Shown here in pieces: positions 27,603 to 37,415 of a stretch of DNA of 64,000 bases. A program made the position numbers and the translations under genes. The notes under the pieces were generated by a model. The model made no database searches. It was not told where the DNA came from and saw only the letters and a list, made by a program, of their open reading frames with translations. Every line of letters starts with the position of its first letter. The first letter of the stretch is position 1. Location: the NCBI GenBank assembly GCA_964415675.1, contig CAYQBG010000019.1, forward strand, positions 5,141-69,140, in the 5' to 3' direction. Origin of the DNA: UBA5336 sp964415675 (lineage in GTDB: Bacteria; Pseudomonadota; Alphaproteobacteria; Caulobacterales; Hyphomonadaceae).

Positions 27603-27747
27603 GCCGACGCCTATGCCTCACGCGCCAGGGCGGGTCAACAAAATATGTTGAAAATCAACGCACAAGCTACGTGATAGCGTTACTTTGAGGGCGGGGTTAG
27701 GGCGGCAGGAATTCTGCATCCCTCGCCATGAGGAGGGCGGGCCGCCG

Positions 27748-28833
27748 TCAGATCCAGTCCGGCAGGACCACATCGCCATCGCCGCCACTGCCGGATTTCA
27801 TCTGAGGCTGCGGGTGGCATTTGAGCAGTTCCTCGACAATCCGATCGGCTACACGGTCCGCCTCGCGCAGGGGTTCATAGGACCAGCTGTCCAATGTGCC
27901 ATCGAACCAGCGCGCGCAGCCCCTGTCGATCAGGCTGTCATGCAAGCGGTCGAATTTTGAAGAGCGACCATTGAGGCGGATCATATGGACAGGCAGGCCA
28001 TGATAGGCCGCGTCCGACAGCATATTGGCGCTGTCTTCGGTAACGAGGGCGACATCTGAATAGATCAGCCAGGCGAGATAGGGATTGTCGCCGTCCTCCG
28101 GTCCGGACCAGAACAGGGCGCCGGTCTCGTCTGCGAAGGCGCGCATCCTCGCGATGATCTCGACCGGTGTGCGCCGCGAGGCAGTGACCCTCAACCGCCA
28201 GCCTTCGCCTGACAGGCGTTTGAGTTGCTGGATGAGCGTTTCGGCCGCGCCCATGGTGAAATTGTGTGTCTTCGAATGTCCGCCGAGAATGACCATGGCC
28301 GATTTTGCTCGTTCATCTGCCAGCCCGGCAAATGCCATGCCCGCCTGTTCGATATCGTCGGGAGAGAAATAGGCCGGCGAGCCGACAGTGCGGATAACAT
28401 TGTCGCCGTCAATGCTGTCGTGTTCGGGGGTCACCATCAGGTCAAAGGCGCTGGTGTCGAATTTCGGATCCAGGATATGAACAGAGAATGTGGCTCCGCC
28501 TGACCAGTCGCGAACCGCAGCGGAATAGGGCGCTGTGCGTCGGCCCGCGCCGATCCAGATGGTCGGGAAAGGCGCGCTCAGCGCGTCGCGTTCGGATTTT
28601 GGCAGGGCGAGGCGGGGCGCAATCCATCGATGCGGCGGCAGCAGGGTCCAGGGCTTGCGAGGGTGCAGGGTCAGTGGCTGGTTTCGATGTCCGTTTCCAG
28701 GGATATGAGCGATCCGCATCCAGCGGCTGGTTTCGCCGAGCGCCTGGACGATGGCGCGGACCTGCGCAGCGTTGCCTGCCCGCCCGTCGGAAACCGCCCA
28801 GACGGAGGGTCCGAGCGATCCCTCATCGGTCAT
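27748..28833 (-). CDS. ELM1/GtrOC1-like protein (DUF1022 family)
   Basis: A 361-residue protein of the family named after mitochondrial fission factor ELM1. The N-terminus VWAVSDGRAGNAAQVRAIVQ and the central FYxxNPY-like LFWSGPEDGDNPYLAWLIY with TEDSANMLSDAAYHGLPV are typical and suggest a glycosyltransferase-like fold. It has no signal peptide. Its start is 3 bases after the greA stop, so it is in the carB-greA transcript. The bacterial function is unknown; an envelope role is only a guess. Confidence 0.85.
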   Translation of the reverse strand: MTDEGSLGPSVWAVSDGRAGNAAQVRAIVQALGETSRWMRIAHIPGNGHRNQPLTLHPRKPWTLLPPHRWIAPRLALPKSERDALSAPFPTIWIGAGRRTAPYSAAVRDWSGGATFSVHILDPKFDTSAFDLMVTPEHDSIDGDNVIRTVGSPAYFSPDDIEQAGMAFAGLADERAKSAMVILGGHSKTHNFTMGAAETLIQQLKRLSGEGWRLRVTASRRTPVEIIARMRAFADETGALFWSGPEDGDNPYLAWLIYSDVALVTEDSANMLSDAAYHGLPVHMIRLNGRSSKFDRLHDSLIDRGCARWFDGTLDSWSYEPLREADRVADRIVEELLKCHPQPQMKSGSGGDGDVVLPDWI

Positions 28834-28836
28834 GAC

Positions 28837-29310
28837 CTATTTGAACTCCACCTTGGCGATTTCATAGGCCTTGGCCCCGCCCGGCGCAGACACCTCCGCT
28901 TCATCGCCTTCTTCTTTCCCGATCAGCGCCCGCGACATTGGCGAGGAAATCGAGATTTTGCCATCGGCGATGCTGGCCTCGTCATCGCCGACAATCTTGT
29001 AGACACTTTCTTCTTCGGTATCGACATCGATCAGTGTCACGGTGGCGCCGAACCGGACCTTCGAGCCGTTGAGCTTGGACAGGTCGATGACTTCCGCACG
29101 CGCGAGCTTGTCATCAAGCTCGGCAATGCGGCCCTCGATGAAGCTCTGGCGCTCCTTGGCGGCGTGGTACTCGGCGTTCTCAGACAGATCGCCATGTTCA
29201 CGCGCTTCCGCGATAGCAGCAATCACGCTTGGGCGTTCCACCGATTTCAGTGTCTTAAGTTCTTCCACCAAGGCCTGATGACCCTCGGCAGTCATGGGAA
29301 TGCGTTCCAT
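28837..29310 (-). CDS. greA: Transcription elongation factor GreA
   Basis: A 157-residue factor that stimulates RNA polymerase to cleave backtracked transcripts. The N-terminal coiled coil includes EGHQALVEELKTLKSVERP and the tip acidic pair in NAEYHAAKERQ. The C-terminal FKBP-like domain contains ISSPMSRALIGKEEGDE. It lies 67 bases after carB on the same strand, a common alphaproteobacterial pairing, and is followed at once by the ELM1-like gene. Confidence 0.96.
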   Translation of the reverse strand: MERIPMTAEGHQALVEELKTLKSVERPSVIAAIAEAREHGDLSENAEYHAAKERQSFIEGRIAELDDKLARAEVIDLSKLNGSKVRFGATVTLIDVDTEEESVYKIVGDDEASIADGKISISSPMSRALIGKEEGDEAEVSAPGGAKAYEIAKVEFK

Positions 29311-29377
29311 GGACGTCTACTCTGTTCTGTTTGATGAAAGCGTCAGCGTAAATCGATGGGCCGTCAAGTGGGCGTCA

Positions 29378-32300
29378 TCACACCGATTGCAAGGCCTGCA
29401 CGTTCAGTTTGCGTGTTCTTAACGAGGCGATGGCCTGTACGGAAGCGCGCGACGCCGACAAGGTTGTGAAATAGGGAATGGCGCGTGTCAGGGCCGTGCG
29501 GCGGATGGATGCGCTATCCTTGAGCGACTGCATCCCTTCGGTCGTGTTGAAGACCAGCTGGACTTTGCCGTTGATCATGTCATCAACAATATGGGGCTGG
29601 CCCTCATTCACCTTGTTGACGATTTCGACACTGACCCCGTTGTCGGCGAGATAGTCGCCCGTGCCCCGCGTGGCGGTGATGGAAAAGCCCATTGCGGCAA
29701 GCTCGCGCACAGGTTCGAGAATGAGTGCCTTGTCCGCATCCTTTACGGATACAAAGACCCTGCCTGTCCTGGGCAGGTCCACGCCGGCGGCGATCTGCGA
29801 TTTCAGGAAGGCTGCGCCAAAATCATCATCCCAACCCATGACCTCGCCGGTCGAGCGCATTTCCGGGCCGAGCGCGGGATCGACATTGGCGAACCGTCCG
29901 AATGGGAAGACCGCTTCCTTGACCGCGACACGGCTGGGCCTGGCATGTCGAAGGTCAAAGGATGAGAGCTTTTCGCCAGCCATTACCTTCGCGGCGATGC
30001 CGGCCACCGGGGCGCCGACGGCCTTGGCGACAAATGGAACAGTCCGCGAAGCGCGGGGATTTGCCTCCAGAATGAAGATATCCTCACCCTTTACAGCGAA
30101 CTGGATATTGATCAGGCCCCTGACGTCGAGCGCCCGGGCAAGGGCGACGGCCTGTTCGGCAAGCCGTCCCTGAAGCGCGGGTGCAAGCGTATAAGGCGGC
30201 AGCGCGCAGGCTGAGTCGCCGGAATGGACCCCGGCCTCCTCTATATGCTCCATGATGCCGGCAACATGCACGTCGTGTCCGTCGCAAATCGCATCGACGT
30301 CGACTTCGATCGCATCGGCGAGATAGCAGTCGAGGAAGAGCGACTGATCGCCCGATTCCAGGATCGCAGCGCGCGCGAATGTGACCAGGTCTTCGTCGTT
30401 TCGGGCGATCTCCATGGCCCGCCCGCCGAGCACATAGGATGGACGAAGCATCACCGGATAACCAAGTTCCCGGGCTTTTTCGAGGGCCTCTTCTTCGCTG
30501 CGAGCCGTCGCGGACGGGGCCTGCTGCAGCCCAAGCCGGTCTATCAGCGCCGCGAATTGTTCGCGGTCCTCGGCCAGGTCGATTGAGGCCGGCGAGGTTC
30601 CCAGAATGGGTATCCGGGCGTCCTGAAGCATATTGGCGAGCTTTAGCGGCGTCTGGCCACCGAACTGGACGATGACGCCGGCGAGCTCTCCTGCAGCCTG
30701 TTCGCGGTGCAGGATTTCCAGAACATGTTCGCCGGTCAGAGGCTCAAAATACAGCCGGTCAGACGTGTCATAATCCGTCGAGACGGTCTCGGGATTGCAA
30801 TTCACCATGATCGACTCGATCCCGAGGTCTTCCATCGCATAGGCGGCGTGGCAGCAGCAATAATCGAATTCAATGCCCTGACCGATCCGGTTCGGCCCGC
30901 CGCCGAGGATGACGGCCTTTTTCCGCGCGCTCGGGTCGGATTCGCAACCCGTGTGCCAGCTTGTGCCGGTTGCCGTATCGCCGCTGCGCCAGGGACGCCG
31001 TTCATAAGTCGAGTACATGTAGGGCGTGACCGCTTCGAATTCCGCTGCGCAAGTATCAATGCGCTTGTAGACGGGTCGTACGCCCAGCTTGTGGCGCGCC
31101 GCGCGCACACTGCTCTCCGGCCTGCCGGTCAGTTGCCCAAGGCGGGCATCGGAAAAGCCCATCGCCTTCAGCGCAATAAAGCCGTCTTCGGTTTCGGGCA
31201 CACCGTTGCGGGCAATGTTGCCTTCGGCCTCGATGATTTCGGCGATCTCGCGGAGAAACCATTGGTCGATCTTGGTGGCGCGGAAGATCTCCTCGACGCT
31301 GAGGCTGCGGCGAAGGGCTTCGGCAACGATGCGCAGCCGATCAGGCCGCTGCTGGGACAAGGCTCCGCGGAGTTCCGCCTCAGTTGCGAAGTCCATCTCC
31401 TCAAAGCCGCAAAGGCCTGTTTCGAGGGAACAGATCGCCTTTTGCAGGCTTTCCTGAAAGCTGCGCCCGATGGCCATGGCCTCGCCCACCGATTTCATCG
31501 CGGTGCTCAGGATTGGTTCCGCGCCCTTGAACTTCTCGAAAGCAAAGCGCGGCATCTTGGTCACCACATAGTCGAGCGTTGGCTCGAAACTCGCCGGGAT
31601 CGCGCCACCGGTGATATCGTTTCCAAGCTCGTCCAGCGTGTAACCCACCGCCAGCTTTGCAGCGACTTTCGCAATCGGAAAGCCAGTCGCCTTCGACGCC
31701 AGTGCAGAAGAGCGCGACACGCGCGGATTCATCTCGATGACGACAAGGCGGCCTGTGTCGGGGTTCACGGCAAACTGCACATTCGAGCCGCCGGTTTCAA
31801 CGCCGATCTCGCGCAACACGGCGAGAGAGGCGTTGCGCATCACCTGGTATTCACGGTCTGTCAGCGTCAGAGCAGGGGCAACTGTGATCGAATCGCCGGT
31901 ATGCACGCCCATCGGGTCGATATTCTCGATCGAACAGATGATGATGGCATTGTCCGCCTTGTCGCGGACCACTTCCATCTCGAATTCCTTCCAGCCGAGC
32001 AGGCTTTCATCGACCAGCACCTGCGCAACGGGCGAAGCGGCGAGCCCGCTCTCGATAATCTCGCGATACTCATCAATATTATAGGCAACCCCGCCCCCGG
32101 TCCCGCCCAGCGTATAGGCGGGGCGGATGATGGCCGGCAGGCCGATCCGCTCCAGCGTCTCCATCGCTGCTGCCAGACCGGCGATCCGGTCATAGCCGGT
32201 CAGTTTGCCATCGCTGTCGCGGATTTCCGGCGCCGCGATGATTTCCGCCCGGGGATTTTCGAGTCCGATCCGGTCCATGGCCGCGCGGAACTTCTCGCGG

Positions 32301-32683
32301 TCCTCTGCCATCTCGATTGCATCAGCGCGCGCGCCGATCAGCTCGACATTGTGCTCGGCCAGCACGCCGGCCCTGTCGAGGTCGAGGGCGCAATTCAGCG
32401 CGGTCTGTCCGCCCATCGTTGCTAGGAGCGCGTGGGGTTTTTCCCGTTCGATGATACGGGCGACGAAATCGGGCGTGATCGGTTCGATATATGTGGCATC
32501 GGCCAGGTCGGGATCCGTCATGATCGTGGCCGGATTCGAATTGACCAGGATGACCCGGTAGCCTTCCTGTTTCAGAGCCTTGACCGCCTGGACGCCCGAA
32601 TAGTCGAATTCGCAAGCCTGTCCGATAATGATCGGCCCGGCACCGATGACGAGGATGGACTCGATGTCGGTGCGTTTGGGCAT
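29378..32683 (-). CDS. carB: Carbamoyl-phosphate synthase large subunit
   Basis: An 1101-residue subunit made of two homologous ATP-grasp halves. It assembles carbamoyl phosphate from bicarbonate, ammonia from CarA and two ATP, feeding arginine and pyrimidine synthesis. The first half begins LVIGAGPIIIGQACEFDYSG-like; the second half restarts near residue 565 with ILGGGPNRIGQGIEFDY. The C-terminal MGS-type allosteric domain is present (about residues 960-1101). It is full length, slightly longer than the E. coli protein. carA is not in the window. It leads greA and the ELM1-like gene. Confidence 0.97.
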   Translation of the reverse strand: MPKRTDIESILVIGAGPIIIGQACEFDYSGVQAVKALKQEGYRVILVNSNPATIMTDPDLADATYIEPITPDFVARIIEREKPHALLATMGGQTALNCALDLDRAGVLAEHNVELIGARADAIEMAEDREKFRAAMDRIGLENPRAEIIAAPEIRDSDGKLTGYDRIAGLAAAMETLERIGLPAIIRPAYTLGGTGGGVAYNIDEYREIIESGLAASPVAQVLVDESLLGWKEFEMEVVRDKADNAIIICSIENIDPMGVHTGDSITVAPALTLTDREYQVMRNASLAVLREIGVETGGSNVQFAVNPDTGRLVVIEMNPRVSRSSALASKATGFPIAKVAAKLAVGYTLDELGNDITGGAIPASFEPTLDYVVTKMPRFAFEKFKGAEPILSTAMKSVGEAMAIGRSFQESLQKAICSLETGLCGFEEMDFATEAELRGALSQQRPDRLRIVAEALRRSLSVEEIFRATKIDQWFLREIAEIIEAEGNIARNGVPETEDGFIALKAMGFSDARLGQLTGRPESSVRAARHKLGVRPVYKRIDTCAAEFEAVTPYMYSTYERRPWRSGDTATGTSWHTGCESDPSARKKAVILGGGPNRIGQGIEFDYCCCHAAYAMEDLGIESIMVNCNPETVSTDYDTSDRLYFEPLTGEHVLEILHREQAAGELAGVIVQFGGQTPLKLANMLQDARIPILGTSPASIDLAEDREQFAALIDRLGLQQAPSATARSEEEALEKARELGYPVMLRPSYVLGGRAMEIARNDEDLVTFARAAILESGDQSLFLDCYLADAIEVDVDAICDGHDVHVAGIMEHIEEAGVHSGDSACALPPYTLAPALQGRLAEQAVALARALDVRGLINIQFAVKGEDIFILEANPRASRTVPFVAKAVGAPVAGIAAKVMAGEKLSSFDLRHARPSRVAVKEAVFPFGRFANVDPALGPEMRSTGEVMGWDDDFGAAFLKSQIAAGVDLPRTGRVFVSVKDADKALILEPVRELAAMGFSITATRGTGDYLADNGVSVEIVNKVNEGQPHIVDDMINGKVQLVFNTTEGMQSLKDSASIRRTALTRAIPYFTTLSASRASVQAIASLRTRKLNVQALQSV

Positions 32684-32856
32684 GGGGCAGTTCTCACTTT
32701 AGCTTGGGAGGCGGGCAAACGGCTGCCCTATAGCTGCGAGTCGGGGCAGGGGGCAAGGAAAACCACAGCCTCGCCTTCTCACAGGCCCAGGCTTTGATGT
32801 CTTAACGCCACCGGGGCAGCTCGCGCCACCGCTGGCCAGCCAGGTAAACGGGATGT

Positions 32857-33606
32857 CTACTGCCAGCGTTTTGCGGTGCGCTGTGCAATCTCGTCAGCGG
32901 CTGTGGTCTCACTGCCGCCATAACCGGTCAACTGGTCGGCGACGAAGGGATTGTCCTGTCGTTCCTGTCCGAATGTGCCCAATGGGCCATGGCCGGGCAC
33001 GAAGCGCATATCCGGGCCGAGCGGCCAGAGCTTCGACGTGATCGAATTGATCAGCTGGGTATGATTGCCTCTCGGAAAATCGGTCCGGCCGATCGATCCG
33101 CGAAACAGGACATCGCCGACAAAGGCGAGATGGCCGGGCTGGTTGAAGATCACCACGTGACCGGGCGTATGGCCGGGTGTGTGAACAACACCGAACACAT
33201 GTCCGTCGAGCTCCAGCGTGTCGCCGTCCTCGAGATAACGGTCCGGCACCACATTACGCCCATCGGTGAGGCCGTAGCGCGCGCCCTGTTCCTCGATCGT
33301 ATCGAGCAGCCACTGGTCGTCCCTGTGCGGGCCAATGACCGGTGCGCCTGTGCGCTCACGGATTTCTGCAGCGGCTCCGGCATGGTCGAGATGGCCATGC
33401 GTGAGCCAGACTTCCTTGATGATCACGCCCAACCCGGCCGCAGCCGCCAGGAGCTTGTCGGTTTCCCCACCGGGATCAATGTAGACGCCTTCCAGAGTGC
33501 GCGTCGACCAGATCATCGACGTATTCTGTTGCAGCGGCGTCGTTGGAACGACCCGGATTTCCAAGGCTGGTCCCTCAGGGGAAGGTGTGTTGTCTGTATC
33601 GGTCAT
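32857..33606 (-). CDS. MBL-fold metallohydrolase (glyoxalase II-like, YcbL type)
   Basis: A 249-residue metallo-beta-lactamase-fold hydrolase. The metal motif is WLTHGHLDHAGAA, with further ligands in HTPGHTPGHV and VGDVLFRGSIGRTDFPRGN, a pattern of the hydroxyacylglutathione hydrolase-like YcbL subgroup. The C-terminal FVPGHGPLGTFGQER supplies the last His. Thioester hydrolysis is likely; the exact substrate is unknown. It lies 18 bases after the PqiA-like gene on the same strand, so the two are probably co-transcribed. Confidence 0.88.
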   Translation of the reverse strand: MTDTDNTPSPEGPALEIRVVPTTPLQQNTSMIWSTRTLEGVYIDPGGETDKLLAAAAGLGVIIKEVWLTHGHLDHAGAAAEIRERTGAPVIGPHRDDQWLLDTIEEQGARYGLTDGRNVVPDRYLEDGDTLELDGHVFGVVHTPGHTPGHVVIFNQPGHLAFVGDVLFRGSIGRTDFPRGNHTQLINSITSKLWPLGPDMRFVPGHGPLGTFGQERQDNPFVADQLTGYGGSETTAADEIAQRTAKRWQ

Positions 33607-33624
33607 GATTTGATGATTAGCGCC

Positions 33625-34146
33625 TTACTGACTGCGCGAAAAGGAGAGTCTCGCCGTCGCAAGATGATTCAGCAGGACGCCTATGGCAAAGACGTACAGC
33701 CCCTGACGCGGCTCGACCTTCCAGGTGTCGGCCGCCTGCGTGAATCCGATCAGGAAAGCGGCGAGAAACACATCCAGCATCGACCACTTGCCAAGGAGCT
33801 GCATAAAGCCGGCCATGCGAGCTTTGACCCGCGCGCCCGAGCGGAACAGGATCGCAGCTGTCATTGTCTTGATCAGGGGAAAAACGATCGAGCAGGCGAC
33901 GACGATCCCGGCAAGGGTCTGGTGATCGCTTTCCCACAAGGCCTCGAACAGCTGTAAGGCATTGAGGTCCTTGCCGCCGAGCAGGCCGGGCTTGTGAAGC
34001 GAGGGCAGGACCAGCCCGGTCACAATCAGTCCGACAGACGCATAAAGCGACCATTCGGCCAGCGTGTCGAGAATCGGGCCCTGCCGGCGTTCTTGCCTGT
34101 CTACTGCCGGCGCCGAACTATCTGATTCTGACTCGCTCACGCCCAA
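33625..34146 (-). CDS. Single-domain PqiA-like inner-membrane protein
   Basis: A 173-residue protein with four hydrophobic segments (about residues 30-50, 75-95, 120-140 and 148-162). The segment GKWSMLDVFLAAFLIGF is the recognisable PqiA (paraquat-inducible protein A) signature. Classical PqiA has two such domains and works with the MCE protein PqiB; here there is one domain and no MCE partner nearby. The N-terminal 25 residues are polar. Lipid transport is possible by family only. Confidence 0.75.
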   Translation of the reverse strand: MGVSESESDSSAPAVDRQERRQGPILDTLAEWSLYASVGLIVTGLVLPSLHKPGLLGGKDLNALQLFEALWESDHQTLAGIVVACSIVFPLIKTMTAAILFRSGARVKARMAGFMQLLGKWSMLDVFLAAFLIGFTQAADTWKVEPRQGLYVFAIGVLLNHLATARLSFSRSQ

Positions 34147-34287
34147 CCGCTCCTGAAAGAATGGCCGGTCTCAATGCGTCTGAGCGGCTTTCACTGTCAG
34201 CGATAACCGGTTAACGATGGCGCGCAAGACCGGCGCTGCTGGTGGCGGGGCCGTTTGGAACAGAGCGAGGATACGGGAGAGGGCGGA

Positions 34288-35205
34288 ATGCTCAGGGGTC
34301 GGTTCAGCATCATTATCATCGCCCTGATCGGGCTCGCCGTATACTGGTTTTCGAACCAGAAGGAAGTGCCGTTCACCGGCCGCAAACAGTTCAATACAAT
34401 GAGTATTCAGGACTCGGTGCGCCTTGGCGCCCAGTCCTATTCGCAGATCCTCTCCCAGGAGGGCGGCAATGTGCTGTGTTCACGCGCGGCACGCAGTTGC
34501 GGCGTGAATGAGCGCGAGCTTGTCCAGACAGTCAACGATATCGGCCAGCGTCTTGAAGCCGCTGCAATCGAGCTTGAGCTTGAACTCGTCCAGCAGGGCT
34601 ATGATTTCCTGCCTGTCGCCGACAAGTTCGAATGGACGTATAATGTCGTGGCCTCCGACCAGCCGAACGCCTTTTGCCTGCCGGGCGGCTATGTTGCCGT
34701 CTACACTGGGATTCTGGACGTCACAGGCAATGCCGACGGACAGGTCGATATGCGTGACATTGACGATGTCAACAAGCTGGCGGTCGTCATGGGTCATGAG
34801 ATCGGCCATGCGCTGGCCCATCATGGCGCCGAGCGAATGAGCCAGCAGAAGGTGGCCCAGATAGGCTCGATGGCGGTCGGTCTGGGCATGGGAGACATGT
34901 CGATGGCCCAGCGACAGACTGTGATGCAGGCTTTCGGAATGGCCGCGCAGGGGTCGATCCTCGCATTTTCGCGCGAGCATGAGACCGAAGCCGACAAGAT
35001 CGGGCTGGACCTGCTTGTGCGTGCATGTTTTGACCCACGCCAGGCTCCGGAGCTCTGGGAGCGAATGGGCCAGCTCGGCGGCGGCCAGCGCCCGCCGGAA
35101 TGGATGTCCACTCATCCGGCCAGCGAGACCCGCGCAGACAATTTCCGCCGCTGGATGCCCGAGGCCATTGCCGAATATGAACGCCGCTGTGGGCCGCTGC
35201 AATAA
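34288..35205 (+). CDS. M48-family zinc metalloprotease (LoiP/BepA-like), membrane anchored
   Basis: A 305-residue envelope protease. The start at 34288 has GAGAGGG just upstream and gives a signal-anchor at residues 8-20. The zinc site is HEIGH (170-174), with the third ligand in SREHETEADKIG. The domain starts with PFTGRKQFNTMS, a stretch common in M48B proteins of the periplasm. It likely clears misassembled outer-membrane proteins. It diverges from the PqiA-like gene and converges on the LytS-type kinase gene, 60 bases away. Confidence 0.92.
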   Translation: MLRGRFSIIIIALIGLAVYWFSNQKEVPFTGRKQFNTMSIQDSVRLGAQSYSQILSQEGGNVLCSRAARSCGVNERELVQTVNDIGQRLEAAAIELELELVQQGYDFLPVADKFEWTYNVVASDQPNAFCLPGGYVAVYTGILDVTGNADGQVDMRDIDDVNKLAVVMGHEIGHALAHHGAERMSQQKVAQIGSMAVGLGMGDMSMAQRQTVMQAFGMAAQGSILAFSREHETEADKIGLDLLVRACFDPRQAPELWERMGQLGGGQRPPEWMSTHPASETRADNFRRWMPEAIAEYERRCGPLQ

Positions 35206-35265
35206 CGCCAACCGATTTTCCCGGGTGCGATCTCGCCGTCAGGCAAGCGAGACCGGTTCTTCGGG

Positions 35266-36423
35266 TCAGGTCGCGGGCCTTGCGGGCAAGCTGGCGGGAA
35301 GACAGATGGATATGGAGACGCCGCCTGTCTCGCTGCTGCCAAGCTCGAATTCGAAATTCTCATCATAAGCAGATTCAAGACGCTGGCGCACATTTATGAG
35401 CCCGATTCCACCCGCCCCGGTCTCAATGTCATGCTCCTGCGCAAGCCCCGGGCCGTCATCGATGACCCGGATCTGCAACTGCTCGTCACTGATCCGAGCT
35501 GCCAGGCTGATGGTCACCGGTTCTAGGGACTTGCCCACGCCATGCTTGATGGCATTTTCAAACAGCGGCTGCAGCAGGAAACTCGGCACGGACACCGCAA
35601 GTGTGTCAGGCGCGATATCGAATTCAGTCCGCAACCGGTCTCCGAACCGGATGCGCTCAATGTCAAGATAGGTTTCCAGAGCGTCCAGCTCATCAGCCAG
35701 CGGGTGCCGGACCTCCTCGGGATCGGCCAGCGACAGGCGCAGGAAGTCGCCAATTCGAGCAAGCATCTGCATGGCGTTATCGCTTTCGCCCTTGCGCACG
35801 AGCGATGACACTGAATTCAGCGCGTTCAGGAAGAAATGCGGATTGAGCTGGTATTTCAGCATCCGCAGCTGGGAGTCCCGAAACAGTTTCTCGGCCTCCA
35901 GGCGCTTGAAGCTCTCCTGCTGCGCTCTGGTCTGGGCCAGTAGTGCGGAATTCCGGGCCTCTGCGGCAAGCCGGCGCTGTTCGAGCGATTGCCTGTAATA
36001 GCGGAAGGCATGATAGCAGAATGACCAGGCGCCAAACACGATGACAGACGCAAATATCCAACCACCATAGTCTGAAGGGGGAATTTCTTCGCCCGTCAGC
36101 CAGGTAAATGTCCGAATGCGCAGGGCCGACCAGGCCAGCGAGGCGAGAATGACGGCGAGGGCATTCAGCGCCACTCGAGACATGATCGGGGCCTGCCAGA
36201 GGCGTTTGCCGATGGCGCGCAGGGGGTGGCTGACCACGATGCCAAGAGCGGACTGTAGCACTGTGTGCAGGGCCGGAGCAATTTCCCCTGGATTGTACCA
36301 GACAGTCAGGCTGAGATAGCTCAGCAGCGCCATGGCGGACCAGCCGGCGATCTGGAATGTCCAGTATTGTCTGGTATGGGCAGGCAGATTAGGTCCTGCC
36401 TCGCGTCGGGGTTTGGTCGTCAT
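35266..36423 (-). CDS. LytS-type sensor histidine kinase (His_kinase/HATPase)
   Basis: A 385-residue membrane sensor kinase. Four hydrophobic segments lie within residues 20-140, then a coiled coil (145-190). The internal kinase motif QLNPHFFLNALNS carries the phospho-acceptor H196, and the ATPase lobe has PLFENAIKHG and IDDGPGL. The start at 36423 is preferred: the frame extends 131 codons further but runs over the divergent regulator gene and has no signal-like content. It is divergent from, and 106 bases away from, the LytTR regulator, so the two form a pair. The sensed signal is unknown. Confidence 0.9.
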   Translation of the reverse strand: MTTKPRREAGPNLPAHTRQYWTFQIAGWSAMALLSYLSLTVWYNPGEIAPALHTVLQSALGIVVSHPLRAIGKRLWQAPIMSRVALNALAVILASLAWSALRIRTFTWLTGEEIPPSDYGGWIFASVIVFGAWSFCYHAFRYYRQSLEQRRLAAEARNSALLAQTRAQQESFKRLEAEKLFRDSQLRMLKYQLNPHFFLNALNSVSSLVRKGESDNAMQMLARIGDFLRLSLADPEEVRHPLADELDALETYLDIERIRFGDRLRTEFDIAPDTLAVSVPSFLLQPLFENAIKHGVGKSLEPVTISLAARISDEQLQIRVIDDGPGLAQEHDIETGAGGIGLINVRQRLESAYDENFEFELGSSETGGVSISICLPASLPARPAT

Positions 36424-36529
36424 TGATTTTGCATTCTGAGAAAACTGGCAGAAGATGCTTCGGCTACGATTCGGATCAAGGTCAAGACCCCATGCGGAAC
36501 CGATTGATGCCACTGGAGCGCCCGACACG

Positions 36530-37282
36530 ATGCTGAAGGCAATCGTCTGCGATGATGAGCGTCCCGCTCTCGATCTGGCTGTCTCGATGTTCAGGGAGAC
36601 AGGGGAGATTGAGATCGTTGCGGACTGCCAGAGCGTGTCCGAGGCCCTGGAAATCATCAACCATGGCGGGATCGATCTTGCCGTTTTCGACATAGAAATG
36701 CCCGGCCTGACCGGCGTTGGCGCGGCGCGCGCGATATGTGTTGAGCCCAAGCCGCTTCTCATCTTTGCGACCGCACATGCCGAGTACGCAGTCGATGCAT
36801 TCGACATCGATGCCATTGATTATATTCTGAAACCCATAGAACAGTCCCGTGTTCGGCAGGCCGTCGACAAGGCTGTGAGACTCCACAAGACCATCGGGCA
36901 TGCCTCCGATGGCGGCGCGATTTCCGCACCTGCGCCAGGAGTGGATGGCACCCGGACGGGCGTCCTTCAATTACGAGATGGCAACCGCTATTATGTGGTT
37001 CCGCTTGGCGACATCGTCTGGATCGAGGCGGGCGGCGACTATTCCCTGATCCATACCTGTGATGGTGAAATAGTGGTACGTCGCACATTATCCTCGCTTG
37101 AAAACAGTCTGCCAGCTGAAGGATTTCTCCGGGTTCACCGCTCCTATATTGTCGCCCGGCGGCATGTGCGCGAAGTCCGTCGACTGGCCAAGGGCGAGGC
37201 GGAAATCCATCTCAGTGGAGAGGTCACCGTGCGTTCCAGCCGCTCCTATCGTGATGTCGTATCGGGCCTGGTGGCCGGCTAG
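36530..37282 (+). CDS. LytTR-type response regulator
   Basis: A 250-residue regulator. The receiver domain begins MLKAIVCDDERPAL, with acidic pocket D9/D10, phospho-acceptor D54 in FDIEMPGL and a Lys in DYILKPIEQ. The LytTR DNA-binding domain occupies about residues 148-250 (IVWIEAGGDYSLIHT, then FLRVHRSYIVA). The start at 36530 is chosen because the receiver fold begins there. It lies 133 bases before the GH16 gene on the same strand, which makes control of the glucan locus plausible but unproven. Confidence 0.9.
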   Translation: MLKAIVCDDERPALDLAVSMFRETGEIEIVADCQSVSEALEIINHGGIDLAVFDIEMPGLTGVGAARAICVEPKPLLIFATAHAEYAVDAFDIDAIDYILKPIEQSRVRQAVDKAVRLHKTIGHASDGGAISAPAPGVDGTRTGVLQLRDGNRYYVVPLGDIVWIEAGGDYSLIHTCDGEIVVRRTLSSLENSLPAEGFLRVHRSYIVARRHVREVRRLAKGEAEIHLSGEVTVRSSRSYRDVVSGLVAG

Positions 37283-37415
37283 CCTCTGGCGCACTGGCTT
37301 CCCTGAAAATCGTCAGCCTTTCCGGCTTGCCGCATCAGGCGACCCGTTCGTCGCAGCGCGATTGTGACAGGTCGGTTACATCCGCAAAAAGCATTCAGGG
37401 AGGAAGCGGCTCGTT

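Noticed and set aside
30707..32425. 572-codon plus-strand frame inside carB
   Set aside because: Entirely within carB, which is full length with all expected domains.
36424..36816. N-terminal extension of the LytS-type kinase (131 codons)
   Set aside because: It is antisense to the receiver domain of the divergent regulator and lacks any domain; 36423 is the better start.
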